The translations under genes were made by a program, and so were the position numbers. From Candidatus Kapaibacterium sp. (GTDB lineage: Bacteria; Bacteroidota; Ignavibacteria; Kapaibacteriales; UBA2268): 64,000 nt of DNA. The notes under the pieces are model-generated. The model saw nothing but the letters and a program-made list of their open reading frames with translations. It ran no database searches and was not told the origin of the DNA. Below are positions 27,105 through 37,538 of the stretch, piece after piece; the stretch's first letter is position 1; each line of letters begins with the position of its first letter. The stretch lies in NCBI GenBank assembly GCA_937927515.1, contig CALBDO010000002.1, positions 15,001 through 79,000 on the forward strand, in the 5' to 3' direction.

Positions 27105-28253
27105 TTAAATTATTGATTGAAAAAGTTCTACAAGGTCGAGTTTTTCCCAAGGGAATTCTTCTCGTCCGAAATGTCCATACACAGCCGTTGGCCTATAGAT
27201 AGGCCTTAGTAAATCAAATCGCTGAATTATGCCTCTTGGTGTTAGGTCTATGTTATCAAGTATGAACTTTTCTATTATTTGCTCTGGTACTTTAGATTTA
27301 TTATGGGTATTAACATGAATTGAGACTGGTTGTGCAATTCCAATTGCATAAGAAAGCTGGATTGTACACTCATCGGTAATACCAGCAGCAACTATGTTTT
27401 TTGCAATATGTCGTGCAGCATAGGCAGCTGAACGGTCTACTTTTGTAGGGTCTTTGCCAGAAAATGCTCCGCCCCCGTGGGGAGCCCTTCCACCATAGGT
27501 ATCTACAATAATCTTTCTCCCGGTCAAGCCGGTGTCGCCGTGTGGTCCTCCAATTACGAATTTTCCAGTTGGATTAACATAGTATTTTGTTCGATTGTCC
27601 AAGAGTTCCTCGGGAATAACTTTTTTTATTACATGTTCAATTACATCCTCTTTTATTTTAGTTTGTGTAACATCTGGGTCGTGTTGCGTAGAAATAACTA
27701 TTGTATCAACTCGGAGAATCTCGCCAGAGTCGGAATATTCGATTGTGACTTGGGACTTTGCATCGGGTCGCAAATAGGGCATAAGATGTGGCTCTTTCTT
27801 TCGGATATCGGACAATCTCTTGACCAATTTATGAGCATACATTATTGGAGCGGGCATTAACTCGGGAGTCTCTCGGATTGCATATCCAAACATCATACCT
27901 TGGTCGCCAGCACCACCAGTATCAACACCGAGGGCAATATCCTCGGATTGATGATTAATCACGTTAATCACCGCGCAAGAGTTGGCATCGAAACGATAGC
28001 CATCCTTGTCGTAACCAATTTCGCGAATTACACTTCGGACCAACTGCTGCAAGTCGATGTAAGTCTTTGTAGTAATCTCGCCACCAACGATAATTAAACC
28101 AGTAGTTGCAAAACACTCGCAAGCAACACGGCTTTCGGGGTCATCTGCAAGCATAGCATCCAAGACAGCGTCGGACACCTGGTCACAAATTTTATCTGGA
28201 TGTCCCTCGCCTACTGATTCCGAGGTAAATAAGTATGTCCTTTGTTTTTCCAT
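27105..28253 (-). CDS. metK: S-adenosylmethionine synthetase
   Basis: 382 residues, full length. It makes SAM from methionine and ATP. Signatures: [36 protein letters not shown], the [21 protein letters not shown] region, [22 protein letters not shown], and AIGIAQPVS. The order on the minus strand is sugar nucleotidyltransferase, metK, ahcY, with spacings of 17 and about 33 bases. No SAM riboswitch-like leader is visible upstream of this operon. Confidence 0.98.
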   Translation of the reverse strand: MEKQRTYLFTSESVGEGHPDKICDQVSDAVLDAMLADDPESRVACECFATTGLIIVGGEITTKTYIDLQQLVRSVIREIGYDKDGYRFDANSCAVINVINHQSEDIALGVDTGGAGDQGMMFGYAIRETPELMPAPIMYAHKLVKRLSDIRKKEPHLMPYLRPDAKSQVTIEYSDSGEILRVDTIVISTQHDPDVTQTKIKEDVIEHVIKKVIPEELLDNRTKYYVNPTGKFVIGGPHGDTGLTGRKIIVDTYGGRAPHGGGAFSGKDPTKVDRSAAYAARHIAKNIVAAGITDECTIQLSYAIGIAQPVSIHVNTHNKSKVPEQIIEKFILDNIDLTPRGIIQRFDLLRPIYRPTAVYGHFGREEFPWEKLDLVELFQSII

Positions 28254-28270
28254 ACTAAACTAATCCCATT

Positions 28271-29248
28271 TTATGTATTACTGATTTCACTCGAATTTCC
28301 AACATTTATCTTGAAGAATGTACCCTTTACAATTGCATTATTACCAATAATTGACTTCTCTAATAGATAAGATTCGACTTTTGCCTCGTCGCTAATTATC
28401 GAATCTCGAACAACGCTATTTTTTACAACTGCACCAGAGGCAACCGTTGCAAATGGACCGATTATTGAATGCTCCACAATAGCATCATCTGCTATGAAGA
28501 CTGGTGGAATTACGACACTACCATCAATCTTAGGGAAATACGAGCTTTTACTCAAAAGCAATTTGTTCGTTTCTAATAAGGTCTCGGGTTTGCCACAATC
28601 GTACCAACCTTCGACTGGAAAAGTTTTAAATCTTTCCCCTTTTTGCAACATCAGTTGAAGAGCATCTGTTAATTGAAACTCACCTTTGGTTTTGATTTGC
28701 TTTTGGAGTAGTTCGTCGAGGCATTCTCGGAGCAACAAGGAGTTTTTAATGAAATAAATTCCAACTATCGCTAAATCCGATATATAATGTTCTGGCTTTT
28801 CTACAAATTTTGTAACGTATCCTTCTGCGCCTATTTCTACGACCCCAAATCTTTCCGGATTTGAGACCCTTTTTACCCCCAAAGCAGAAGTATCAAAATT
28901 AAGAACTTCCTTCAGATTAGTATCAAAAATGGTATCGCCAAGCACTATTAAGATTGGGCCCTCGTTGAAATATTCGGATGCACACCATATTGCATGACCT
29001 AGCCCAAGTGGTTCTGCTTGTGATACGAATTTTACCGCAAAATTGTATCTCGAATTAACAAATTTTTCTACGTCATCTCCAAGATGTCCAGTCACAATTA
29101 CAAACTCTTCTAAACCATTAGCTAAAAGCATATCTAATATGTGCTGTAGAATTGGTTTACCAGCAACATTTAGCAAAACCTTCGGCAAGAAATACGTGTG
29201 TGGTCTCAACCTTGTACCAATTCCAGCAACGGGAACAATTGCTATCAT
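28271..29248 (-). CDS. Sugar-1-phosphate nucleotidyltransferase (RmlA/GalU-like) with left-handed beta-helix tail
   Basis: 325 residues. The N-terminal NTP-transferase domain begins with VPVAGIGTRLRPHTYFLPKVLLNVAGKP, followed by GLGHAIWCA and LGDTIFD. The last 90 residues (IDGSVVIPPVFIADDAIVEHSIIGPFATVASGAVV...) are hexapeptide-type repeats of a left-handed beta helix. This arrangement is known for glucose-1-phosphate thymidylyl- or uridylyltransferases in archaea and FCB bacteria. The exact nucleotide and sugar are not decided by sequence. It heads the operon with metK and ahcY. Confidence 0.85.
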   Translation of the reverse strand: MIAIVPVAGIGTRLRPHTYFLPKVLLNVAGKPILQHILDMLLANGLEEFVIVTGHLGDDVEKFVNSRYNFAVKFVSQAEPLGLGHAIWCASEYFNEGPILIVLGDTIFDTNLKEVLNFDTSALGVKRVSNPERFGVVEIGAEGYVTKFVEKPEHYISDLAIVGIYFIKNSLLLRECLDELLQKQIKTKGEFQLTDALQLMLQKGERFKTFPVEGWYDCGKPETLLETNKLLLSKSSYFPKIDGSVVIPPVFIADDAIVEHSIIGPFATVASGAVVKNSVVRDSIISDEAKVESYLLEKSIIGNNAIVKGTFFKINVGNSSEISNT

Positions 29249-29372
29249 AAATTTTTGAAAAAATTAATTTTAAAATTACGAAAAGATTATCCAAGTATTT
29301 TATGTGAAGTATAGAATTTTGTTTATTTTTCCTAACGGTTTTTAATTATTTTGCATTTTTTATTTGTTTCAT

Positions 29373-30968
29373 ATGACTTCATTAAATTTTCAAACAGCGG
29401 TCTTCAATATCCTAAATAGCCTTAATAAATCTGATTTAATTTTCAAGGAATTAGACAGCCTACCTGCTCCATACAATATTCAAATTAAAACAGAAATCAA
29501 CAGAAACCTCCGAGAAATACGAGATGCATTAATAAGTTTACCCTTTTGGGATTATTCCAGTCCTGACTTTGAAAAAATAATTGAAAATTTCTTCCAGAAT
29601 CTTAGACAGCATATTAATATCAATCGTAAGTTGCTCGAAAACCTACTATTATCTGCAATAAAACTGCGATTCAATTACCTTTCCAAGCCTATATCAACTC
29701 TGTTGGCTTTTATCTTTGGGGACTCATACACTAAACCAAAAAGCGAAGTGATTGACCAATTGATTGTTTTCAAAGATTTTGATAAAGTATTAAAAAATTT
29801 ACACACCGTACTCGAGGAACTTCCCGAGCCTCAGGTATCTGTTTATAAATTCTATTACGCGATTAAAAGCTCATGGTACCATATCCTAAACCAGAGCTCC
29901 AGCGAGGACCTTTTGGAATTATTCAATCCTATCTTCGAACTTTATCAAGATGTGTCCCTCGAGACGGGAATTGCTCCTACAAGTATATTTATTGATTTAT
30001 TCGAAGATATTGGTCTAAATAACTTTTCCAAGACTTTCAAGAGTAAGTTTACCGAAAAAGAAACATTAACTAAAGAACAGTTTCATGAAACACTTTCAAA
30101 CATCTTGAGTATCCATAAAATTCAAATTGAATCAAACCTTGCTGGGAAAAAGGATACCGTTATTCATCGAGTAATTAACTTCTCTGAAATTCAAACATTT
30201 GCATTTCAAATACCAGAGACAATTCAAAAATTAGATAAGGAAATTTTACTGAAAAGTGTAGACAGAGAAACTCTTGTATCTGCAAAGAGAGATGAAATTG
30301 ACGAGATAAAAGAGTTGCTTACAAAATTTGAAAGTAGTTCAAGAGAAAAAACTGTTCAAGAATATATTATCGAAGAAGTAAAATCTTCGGTAGAAAATGA
30401 AGAAAAGCTAAAAGAAGATACATCGGAATTTGACGTGGAAATTGCACCAGAGCTGAGTTATCCACAAGGACCAGACGTTATTGTTCCCCCAACTTTACAA
30501 GAAGTATTGCACTCTTATGAAGACGAGGGTGTAAGTCACACTACAGCTGAAATTTCAGCCGAAGAGTCTTCGATGGTGTCGGAGGTCGTCACAGAAACTG
30601 ATTCTGCTTCGAATGAATTAAAAGAAGAGCCTTCATCGGTATCTATTTCCCAGGAAGTAGAGCAAACATCAAACGAAAAAGAAGAAGACACAACACAGCA
30701 ATTAAATGATTACGCAAGTAGTTCATATCCGGGTTTAAATCAATTAATTGATGAACAAAAAAGGAAGCAATTTATCGAAGAGTTATTCTACTCGATGGAA
30801 AACGAATATGATATCTTGGTAAGCGAAATAGACGAAGCAAAAAATCTCGAAGAAGCATTGCAAAAAGTAAATAACATTTATAATGAATTAGGAATATACA
30901 CCGAAATGCCTATTGCAAAGGAATTTTTTGAATTAGTTAAGAGGAAATTTACTGCTCAAACAGAGTAG
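29373..30968 (+). CDS. Hypothetical acidic protein
   Basis: About 531 residues from the ATG at 29373; a TTG at 29364 is an alternative. I do not recognise the family. Residues 1-330 are helical and hydrophilic with no membrane segment or signal peptide. Residues about 330-450 form a low-complexity Glu/Ser/Thr-rich linker that is probably disordered (for example EESSMVSEVVTETDSASNEL). The last 75 residues return to ordered helices (QFIEELFYSMENEYDILVSEI). It is a cytosolic, possibly scaffold-like protein. It is divergent from the nucleotidyltransferase operon, and its 3' end overlaps convergent lysC by 20 bases. Confidence 0.65.
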   Translation: MTSLNFQTAVFNILNSLNKSDLIFKELDSLPAPYNIQIKTEINRNLREIRDALISLPFWDYSSPDFEKIIENFFQNLRQHININRKLLENLLLSAIKLRFNYLSKPISTLLAFIFGDSYTKPKSEVIDQLIVFKDFDKVLKNLHTVLEELPEPQVSVYKFYYAIKSSWYHILNQSSSEDLLELFNPIFELYQDVSLETGIAPTSIFIDLFEDIGLNNFSKTFKSKFTEKETLTKEQFHETLSNILSIHKIQIESNLAGKKDTVIHRVINFSEIQTFAFQIPETIQKLDKEILLKSVDRETLVSAKRDEIDEIKELLTKFESSSREKTVQEYIIEEVKSSVENEEKLKEDTSEFDVEIAPELSYPQGPDVIVPPTLQEVLHSYEDEGVSHTTAEISAEESSMVSEVVTETDSASNELKEEPSSVSISQEVEQTSNEKEEDTTQQLNDYASSSYPGLNQLIDEQKRKQFIEELFYSMENEYDILVSEIDEAKNLEEALQKVNNIYNELGIYTEMPIAKEFFELVKRKFTAQTE

Positions 30969-32304
30969 AATGACATTCTTGGAGCAATAGTTTTCCCTCG
31001 CCTTGCTCTGCCAAAAGCAAAATTGATTTTTCTGATACAATGAAATAAAAATGATTAAATAATTTATCGCCGTGTTTTGTTATAATTTTCATAAGTTTCC
31101 CAATCGTACGAGAATCAGTTTTGGAGAGATTATTCCCAAAAAAAGCAAGAACATCGACCCTATCAACAAAAAAATCCTCGGTAGTGAGAGATTCATCTAT
31201 ACTTGTGTATTTCTCTCCCTTGGCAATTGCGTATAAATAATTCTGATTAAAAGAAATCTTTAACAACTTGTCGAAATTGTCATTAAGCAATGAAATGTAA
31301 TAAGCAATGTTTTTAGAGTTTAAATCCAAACTTTTTTTCAAGAAATAACAATTTTCCAAAAGAATCATGGAATTGATTGTGGGCGCATGATTGCGAAGAG
31401 AATTGCTCGAAACAATAGTTGTTCCAAGGGAATCAGTGTTGAAAGTATTCAAGACTTTAACTGGAATATTCTTAATAACAGCGGGTTTTACAGTCTCTGG
31501 ATGTAAAACTTTAGCACCGAAGAAAGACAACTCTGCAACTTCGTCCATTGTAATTGTTTTAATTGGCTTTGCAGAGGGTATTAGGCGTGGGTCGGCAGAC
31601 ATAATCCCGTCGACGTCTGTCCAGATTTGAACCTCGTCTGCATCGACGGAGTAAGCAAAAAGGGACGCAGAGAAATCGCTACCTCCCCGCCCCAGAAGGG
31701 TTGTCTCCTTCTTCCAACTACCAATAAATCCTTGAGTAACTATTAAATCATAATTTTGAAAAATTTTAAGAATTTTTTCTCGGTTTTGCTCGATTTTTAA
31801 CAAATTGGGCTTGGCATTAGTATGGAAATTATCCGTTTCGATAATTTCTCTTGCATCAAGCAAAAAGCATAAAAACCCTCGAAACAGCAAGTAGTGATAA
31901 AAAACATTCGTGGAAAGTATTTCACCATAGGATAAAATTTCTGCCTTGACTTTTGCAGTTAGTTCATCAAGAATTCGAACACCCTCAATTAATTGCCTTA
32001 AACTTTGCAAGATAAAATTTATAGACTTCATATATGTCGTAGCCTTATCGGGGTCCCAAAAAAGCTCGAAAACCAATTTTAAATGGTGTTTTTCAATTTC
32101 GTTTAAAATTTTTTCATATTCATTACTATTTTTCTGCAAACAAGTTTCAGACAGCGAAATCAATTTGTCCGTGATACCAGAGCATGCCGAAAGGACAACA
32201 ATAGTTTTGTCTTTGTTGTTGGAAGCAACTATATCGAAAGCTTTTTGCATGGCGTAGGAATTGGCTACGGAGGTACCACCAAATTTTAGAACTTTAATAC
32301 CCAT
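30949..32304 (-). CDS. lysC: Aspartate kinase
   Basis: 451 residues, single-function. It makes aspartyl phosphate, the first step toward Lys, Thr and Met. Motifs: VLKFGGTSVANSYAMQKA at the N-terminus, LLGRGGSDFSASLFAYSVDADEVQIWTDVDGIMSADPR, and ELSFFGAKVLHPETVKPA. The C-terminal 140 residues replace the usual well-conserved ACT pair with a divergent region, so feedback control may differ. The gene lies 12 bases after hemB on the same strand. Confidence 0.93.
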   Translation of the reverse strand: MGIKVLKFGGTSVANSYAMQKAFDIVASNNKDKTIVVLSACSGITDKLISLSETCLQKNSNEYEKILNEIEKHHLKLVFELFWDPDKATTYMKSINFILQSLRQLIEGVRILDELTAKVKAEILSYGEILSTNVFYHYLLFRGFLCFLLDAREIIETDNFHTNAKPNLLKIEQNREKILKIFQNYDLIVTQGFIGSWKKETTLLGRGGSDFSASLFAYSVDADEVQIWTDVDGIMSADPRLIPSAKPIKTITMDEVAELSFFGAKVLHPETVKPAVIKNIPVKVLNTFNTDSLGTTIVSSNSLRNHAPTINSMILLENCYFLKKSLDLNSKNIAYYISLLNDNFDKLLKISFNQNYLYAIAKGEKYTSIDESLTTEDFFVDRVDVLAFFGNNLSKTDSRTIGKLMKIITKHGDKLFNHFYFIVSEKSILLLAEQGEGKLLLQECHSTLFEQ

Positions 32305-32316
32305 CGTCAGTTAAAC

Positions 32317-33300
32317 TTAGATTATTTTTCTATCAATTAATTTTGCGATTTCCTTTGCGAAATATGTTAGTATTAAATCAGCACCAGCCCTTTTTATAGC
32401 AAATAAGGACTCAATCATAACCTTTTCTTCTTCGAGCCATCCTTTTGCACCAGCTGCTTTAATCATTGCATATTCACCACTTACCTGATAAGCGGCAACG
32501 GGCACTTGGAAAGTAGTTTTTATTCTGTGAACTATATCGAGATAGTAACTTGCAGGCTTGACCATAACGATATCAGCCCCTTCGAGAATATCTTGCTCGG
32601 CTTCACGAACTGCTTCATCAGAATTGCGAAAATCCATTTGGTGGGATTTTCTATCCCCGAATTTTGGTGCTCCTTGGGCTGCTTCACGAAACGGACCATA
32701 CAAAGAAGAGGCAAATTTTGAACTGTAGCTCATAATAGGAATATTTTCGAAGCCATTTTCGTCCAAAACTTCTCTTATTTTTTGCACTCGGCCATCCATC
32801 ATATCCGAGGGTGCAACAATGTCTGCACCAGCTTTTACCTGGCTAAGTGCTATCTTGGCATAAAGTTCAATAGATTTGTCGTTGTGGATTACTTCGCCAT
32901 CGAGTATCCCGCAGTGCCCATGAGAGGTGTACTCGCACAAACAGACATCGGTAATAACCACTAGATTTTTAACTTTGTCTTTAATTTCTCGAACAGCCCT
33001 TTGTATAATTCCATTTTCCGAATAGGCATCCGTTCCCAATGGGTCCTTATGCTCGGGAATCCCAAAAAGTATTACAGCCGGTATTCCAAGTTCTACAATT
33101 TCTTTGCATTCATCTACAAGTACGTCTATTGACATTTGGTAAACACCCGGCATCGACCCAACGGGGTTTTTCACCTTTTCGCCGAAAATTACAAACAAAG
33201 GATAAATCAAATCATTTTTTGTTAAGGTTGTCTCCGCTATCATGTTGCGAATCAATGGATTCATCCTTAGACGCCTGAACCGCCAAAAATCGTTCTTCAT
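32317..33300 (-). CDS. hemB: Delta-aminolevulinic acid dehydratase (porphobilinogen synthase)
   Basis: About 327 residues from the ATG at 33300; an upstream frame to 33336 adds a 12-residue extension not typical of the family. It condenses two aminolevulinate molecules in tetrapyrrole synthesis. Visible: [26 protein letters not shown], the zinc-type triple-Cys site [14 protein letters not shown], the Lys in [14 protein letters not shown], the Schiff-base Lys in [10 protein letters not shown], and [13 protein letters not shown]. The enzyme is of the zinc-dependent type. It leads the hemB-lysC pair and is divergent from the LRR gene. Confidence 0.97.
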   Translation of the reverse strand: MKNDFWRFRRLRMNPLIRNMIAETTLTKNDLIYPLFVIFGEKVKNPVGSMPGVYQMSIDVLVDECKEIVELGIPAVILFGIPEHKDPLGTDAYSENGIIQRAVREIKDKVKNLVVITDVCLCEYTSHGHCGILDGEVIHNDKSIELYAKIALSQVKAGADIVAPSDMMDGRVQKIREVLDENGFENIPIMSYSSKFASSLYGPFREAAQGAPKFGDRKSHQMDFRNSDEAVREAEQDILEGADIVMVKPASYYLDIVHRIKTTFQVPVAAYQVSGEYAMIKAAGAKGWLEEEKVMIESLFAIKRAGADLILTYFAKEIAKLIDRKII

Positions 33301-33398
33301 ATTCTTCCCACAGATTTTGAAAGTCAAAATTAACACTTTAATTACTAATTGCTACGAAATTATTATATTTCATTTTTTAAATCGAGAGGAAAATAAAA

Positions 33399-34343
33399 AT
33401 GCAAACAAAATCAAATTCATTAAAATATTCAATTTCGGAAAGAACAAAAGCACAGCTGCAAGAACTGCTAAAAAAACCTTTAGAGGTTATAAAACTCGAC
33501 TTGCATATGCGCGAGCTCGAAGAAATACCGAACGAAATATTTTCTTTCCAAAACTTAACTGAATTGAATTTAAAAAACAACTATCTTCGTCATATCCCGA
33601 AAGAAATAACATCTCTACGAAGGCTTGAAAAACTGGAACTTGGTGGAAATAATTTGACTTCCTTTCCAGAGTTTATTTGCGACTTGTTTAACTTGAAATA
33701 CTTGGAATTAAGCTGGAATAAAATAGATACAATCCCAGAAAGTATAAAAAACTTACAAAACCTCGAGGTCTTAATTCTGAGCAATAATAAAATTAAATAC
33801 ATTGCTAATGAGCTAGGCTTATTATCAAAACTACGAATACTTGATTTAAACAATAATGAAATCAAAGAAATTCCCGATAGCATTGGTGAACTTATTAGTT
33901 TAGAGGAACTTTATCTATTTGAAAATGATATAAGCAAGCTACCAGATACTATTGGTAATTGCAAAAATTTAAAAAAATTGGAATTGCAACAAAACTATCT
34001 AACTGAAATACCAGACACCATAGGTAAATTAGTAAATTTGGAGAAGCTAAGGATTTACAAAAATCAATTAAAGTCTATTCCTTCGACAATTGGAAACTTG
34101 AAAAATCTCAGCAAGCTTTTACTTTACGAGAATCAAATATCAGAGCTCCCCGATACATTGGGAAACTTAGAAAATCTCGTTGAATTTGACATAAGTGGCA
34201 ATGAGCTAAGGATTTTACCAGAGACTATGTTTAATTTGAAGCATTTACAGAAACTATCAATATCAAATAATTCATTTCCGTCGGACTACTTCTTCTTATT
34301 GAAAGAGAAATTCCCACAAACAAAAATTGAATGCGACTATTAG
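33399..34343 (+). CDS. Leucine-rich-repeat protein
   Basis: 314 residues. After a 25-residue basic N-terminus, about 11 consecutive 23-residue LRRs fill the protein (for example NLTELNLKNNYLRHIPKEI, NLEVLILSNNKIKYIANEL, NLVEFDISGNELRILPETM). They follow the LxxLxLxxNxLxxLPxxI pattern of bacterial Ras-suppressor-like LRRs. There is no signal peptide, membrane segment or Roc GTPase domain, so it is probably a cytosolic binding protein with unknown partners. The ATG follows GAGAGGAAAATAAAA. The stop codon overlaps that of the convergent DUF3078 gene. Confidence 0.9.
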   Translation: MQTKSNSLKYSISERTKAQLQELLKKPLEVIKLDLHMRELEEIPNEIFSFQNLTELNLKNNYLRHIPKEITSLRRLEKLELGGNNLTSFPEFICDLFNLKYLELSWNKIDTIPESIKNLQNLEVLILSNNKIKYIANELGLLSKLRILDLNNNEIKEIPDSIGELISLEELYLFENDISKLPDTIGNCKNLKKLELQQNYLTEIPDTIGKLVNLEKLRIYKNQLKSIPSTIGNLKNLSKLLLYENQISELPDTLGNLENLVEFDISGNELRILPETMFNLKHLQKLSISNNSFPSDYFFLLKEKFPQTKIECDY

Positions 34344-35311
34344 AAAGTTATAGAAATTCCTAATCCAAAAATTTCCTTAAATTGAGTGCGTGGGGCGCTA
34401 CTATCAAATTTCCCGTCACCATTGCTATCTATAGGAACTTTTACATCATCATCATAAATTAACTGAGTAGTTAGATTTATCGAAATTATTTTGTTGACCT
34501 TAAATAAGAGTAAATTTTCCCAATTGACATCAATATTCTGAGGTCTATTTAAATAATTTGTGAATAGTTCTAACTTTGAAGTAATCGTGATGTTTTTTAG
34601 AATTTCTAAGTCGAAATTACCCTTGGAGAAAGAAATACGAATGAAACCACCCAACTCATTCTTAGATTTCTTTCCCGGTTCGAGAATATTACCCAGAGAA
34701 TCGTATACCGCTTGCCTAACACCAAAGGCGCCTTTGTTTGCAAGTTCATTGTCGTTTACAATCGTGATTCTACCTGTAAATGGTGCAGAGAAAATACTTA
34801 TATAATCTGCTGGTTTCCAATCCAAACCAACTGCACCAGTTAGATAAGCTGGCGATAGAAAATTGGATATCTTTTGAGTATCCTTGGTGTAGTTCCAACC
34901 CACAGTAAATTGGGTTTTAAAATTTAAAGCACCAGCAATGAAGAACTTGTCTTTCAAGCGCAAACCATACTTAGTGGTAAATTCTATTTTGTCGTCTGTC
35001 TTGATGAACTTTTTGTCTTTACCTTGCTGAAGTACCCCATAACCTAACGTTAAGTTATTATCCCAAAAGGAATTAACGCCAGTATTAATTGAGAACAAAC
35101 TCATTAATCCCTGAATAGAAACAGAATTTTCTCCACCAGCAGACCAGTTCGTTAATGATGTTTGAGCAAGGTTCATTGAGATAAGACCACCATTCTTCCA
35201 ACCGATGGTATCAAGTTTTGGTTTAGTCGAAATAATTGACTCGGCTTCTTTGACTTGAGAAAAGGCATTTGTAAATAGAACAAATGCAAAAAGTAAGGAT
35301 AAGACTTTCAT
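34340..35311 (-). CDS. DUF3078 outer-membrane protein
   Basis: 323 residues. A signal peptide (KVLSLLFAFVLFTNAFS) is followed by the DUF3078 hallmark NLAQTSLTNWSAGGENSVSIQG and LTLGYGVLQQGKDKKFIKTDDKIEFTTKYGLRL. The rest consists of alternating beta strands ending in an aromatic residue (FGLGISITF), typical of a beta-barrel in FCB bacteria. The function is unknown. It lies last in the lpxC/fabZ-lpxA-DUF3078 run, 31 bases after lpxA, which fits an outer-membrane role. Confidence 0.85.
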   Translation of the reverse strand: MKVLSLLFAFVLFTNAFSQVKEAESIISTKPKLDTIGWKNGGLISMNLAQTSLTNWSAGGENSVSIQGLMSLFSINTGVNSFWDNNLTLGYGVLQQGKDKKFIKTDDKIEFTTKYGLRLKDKFFIAGALNFKTQFTVGWNYTKDTQKISNFLSPAYLTGAVGLDWKPADYISIFSAPFTGRITIVNDNELANKGAFGVRQAVYDSLGNILEPGKKSKNELGGFIRISFSKGNFDLEILKNITITSKLELFTNYLNRPQNIDVNWENLLLFKVNKIISINLTTQLIYDDDVKVPIDSNGDGKFDSSAPRTQFKEIFGLGISITF

Positions 35312-35342
35312 AGATATACCAGTTTATAAAATTTACGAGAAT

Positions 35343-36125
35343 TTATCTGTAGACACCTCTTTGAGAAGATTGAATAAACTCTATGCAAAGCTGAACTTCC
35401 GGAAGTATTCCGTTGGGATGGAGTTCCAAATATTTTCGAATGCCGTCTGTATTATTGTAACCAGAGTGAAAAACTAATTTGTAAAAATTTTCAATTTCTT
35501 TGATAACATCCTGGGGAAAACCACGACGTTTTAATCCAATCTTATTTATTCCGTCTACTTTTGGAGGATTTTCTCCTACAAGGGTAAAAGGAGCAATATC
35601 TTTAGTAACTTTCACATCTGCACCTACCATTGAGTGGGAGCCAATTCGGCAAAATTGATGAATTTTAACAACACCACCGAGCACGACCCAATCTCCAATA
35701 TGCACGTGCCCAGCAAGTTGCACTACATTGGAGAGAATATTATTGCTTCCAACTCTACAATCATGGGCAATATGTGTATATGCCATAATAAGGTTATTGC
35801 TGCCGATTATGGTAGCACCAGTGTGCTGCGTTCCCTTATGAATCGTAGCGTATTCACGAATTTCGTTGTTGTCGCCAATAACAACAGTCGAAGGGAAGTT
35901 GTTGTATTTTAAATCTTGAGGCTTTGTGGAAATGACAGCTCCGGGAAACAACAGGCAATTTCTGCCAATATTGGCTCCACTGGCGAGATACACATTGGAA
36001 ATCAACTCGGTACCTTCTCCAATTATAACATTATCTTCAATAATGCAATAAGGACCGATTTTAACATTATCGTCGATTTGGGCCCTCGAGGAAACAATAG
36101 ATGTTGGATGTTGGAATATAGCCAT
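35343..36125 (-). CDS. lpxA: UDP-N-acetylglucosamine acyltransferase
   Basis: 260 residues. It carries the first acylation of UDP-GlcNAc in lipid A synthesis. Residues 1-190 are hexapeptide repeats of a left-handed beta helix (IGPYCIIEDNVIIGEGTEL...). ATIHKGTQHTGATIIGSNNLIMAYTHIAHDCRVG carries the catalytic His region. The C-terminal helical part (INKIGLKRRGFPQDVIKEIENFYKL) is typical for LpxA. It starts ten bases after lpxC/fabZ, as in other FCB genomes. Confidence 0.97.
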   Translation of the reverse strand: MAIFQHPTSIVSSRAQIDDNVKIGPYCIIEDNVIIGEGTELISNVYLASGANIGRNCLLFPGAVISTKPQDLKYNNFPSTVVIGDNNEIREYATIHKGTQHTGATIIGSNNLIMAYTHIAHDCRVGSNNILSNVVQLAGHVHIGDWVVLGGVVKIHQFCRIGSHSMVGADVKVTKDIAPFTLVGENPPKVDGINKIGLKRRGFPQDVIKEIENFYKLVFHSGYNNTDGIRKYLELHPNGILPEVQLCIEFIQSSQRGVYR

Positions 36126-36134
36126 GATATACCT

Positions 36135-37538
36135 TTATAACTGTACATTTCTATCAACAAGAGCAGCTTGGAGGTCTGCCTCGGCAACTACTTGACCATT
36201 GACAGTTGCAACACCGTGGAATTTGTAGGTGTTAAACTTTTTTCCAACCATTTGAACCTTCATAATCAACTGGTCGCCGGGAATGACTGGCTTTCGAAAT
36301 TTTGCATTATCAATGCCCATAAACAAAAGTAATTTATTCGAAGCATCGACAGAGCTTAAAAGCATTAAACCACCGGTCTGTGCAAGAGCTTCGATAATGA
36401 GAACCCCCGGCATAACAGGTTTTTCTGGAAAGTGCCCAGTAAAGAAAGGTTCATTGATAGTTACATTTTTTATACCCGTGATTGTATTAGTCTCGGTATC
36501 AAGTTCAAGAATTCTATCAATTAAAAGGAAAGGATATCGATGGGGCATAATTTTCAAAAGGCTAAAGATATCCATCAAAGCATCTTTACCCTTTTTGCCT
36601 TGGAGTTTAAGAAATGGAAGCTTTTTTAAATAGAGACTACGAATTTTTTTGGCAAATTCAATATTGCTTGCATGACCTGGACGAGCAGCCAGAATTTGAG
36701 CTTTAATTGGCACCCCAATCAACGCCAAATCTCCAAGCATATCCAGCAGTTTGTGTCGAGCAGGTTCGTTTTTGAACCGCAAGCCTGTTCCATTCAAAAT
36801 TCCCGCATTTGGCTGAGGAAATTGTTCTATTTGAAACAGTCTTTTCAAGCTCATTAAATCCTGTTCATTTAATTCTTTATCAATTATAACGATGGCATTA
36901 TTAAGGTTACCACCTTTGATTAGACCTTGTCTGTAAAGCTCCTCGACCTCTGTAAGAAAGCAAAAAGTCCGCGCAGGTGCAAATTCTGTAAGGAATTCCT
37001 TTTCAAGGTTGAAAACACCGGTGTGCTGACTGCCCAAAGTTGGAATGTTGTAATCAATCATCACGGTGATTCTATAATCATCCGTTGGAAGAGCAACAAT
37101 GTCGACACCCTTCTCCTCATTTGTGTACCTAACTGTCTCGTCTATGATGAAATACTCTCGCTCAGCCTCTTGCTCAATAATACCAGCCTCGAGTAACTTC
37201 TCGGCGTATGGCAAGGAACTGCCATCTATAACTGGAGGCTCCTTCCCATTCAGTTCAATTCTACAATTATCAATTCTTAACCCAACTAATGCAGCCAAAA
37301 CGTGTTCAACAGTGAGTACACGAACGTCGTCGATACCAATAGTAGTTCCACGCGATAAATCTACAACATAGTCGACAAGAGCTGGTATTTCAACTGGATT
37401 TGGTAAATCGGTCCTCACGAAACGATAACCGAAATTATCCGGGGCTGGGTGAAAGGTTATTGTGGTTTCCTCACCCGAATGAATACCAATTCCTGTCAAA
37501 CTTACAGCTTTTTTAATTGTCCTTTGTTTCTCTACCAT
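36135..37538 (-). CDS. lpxC/fabZ: Bifunctional LpxC deacetylase / FabZ dehydratase
   Basis: 467 residues. Residues 1 to about 300 form LpxC, the zinc UDP-3-O-acyl-GlcNAc deacetylase (VSLTGIGIHSGEETTITFHPAP, VLTVEHVLAALVGL, EPARHKLLDMLGDLAL). Residues about 315-467 form FabZ, the 3-hydroxyacyl-ACP dehydratase (IMPHRYPFLLIDRI, GHFPEKPVMPGVLIIEALAQTGG). The fusion joins the competing lipid A and fatty acid branches and is characteristic of Bacteroidota and relatives. It leads an operon with lpxA and is divergent from fliC. Confidence 0.97.
   Translation of the reverse strand: MVEKQRTIKKAVSLTGIGIHSGEETTITFHPAPDNFGYRFVRTDLPNPVEIPALVDYVVDLSRGTTIGIDDVRVLTVEHVLAALVGLRIDNCRIELNGKEPPVIDGSSLPYAEKLLEAGIIEQEAEREYFIIDETVRYTNEEKGVDIVALPTDDYRITVMIDYNIPTLGSQHTGVFNLEKEFLTEFAPARTFCFLTEVEELYRQGLIKGGNLNNAIVIIDKELNEQDLMSLKRLFQIEQFPQPNAGILNGTGLRFKNEPARHKLLDMLGDLALIGVPIKAQILAARPGHASNIEFAKKIRSLYLKKLPFLKLQGKKGKDALMDIFSLLKIMPHRYPFLLIDRILELDTETNTITGIKNVTINEPFFTGHFPEKPVMPGVLIIEALAQTGGLMLLSSVDASNKLLLFMGIDNAKFRKPVIPGDQLIMKVQMVGKKFNTYKFHGVATVNGQVVAEADLQAALVDRNVQL

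Noticed and set aside
29249-29363. Possible SAM riboswitch before the metK operon
   Set aside because: The leader is A/T-rich and shows no SAM-riboswitch core or stable stems.
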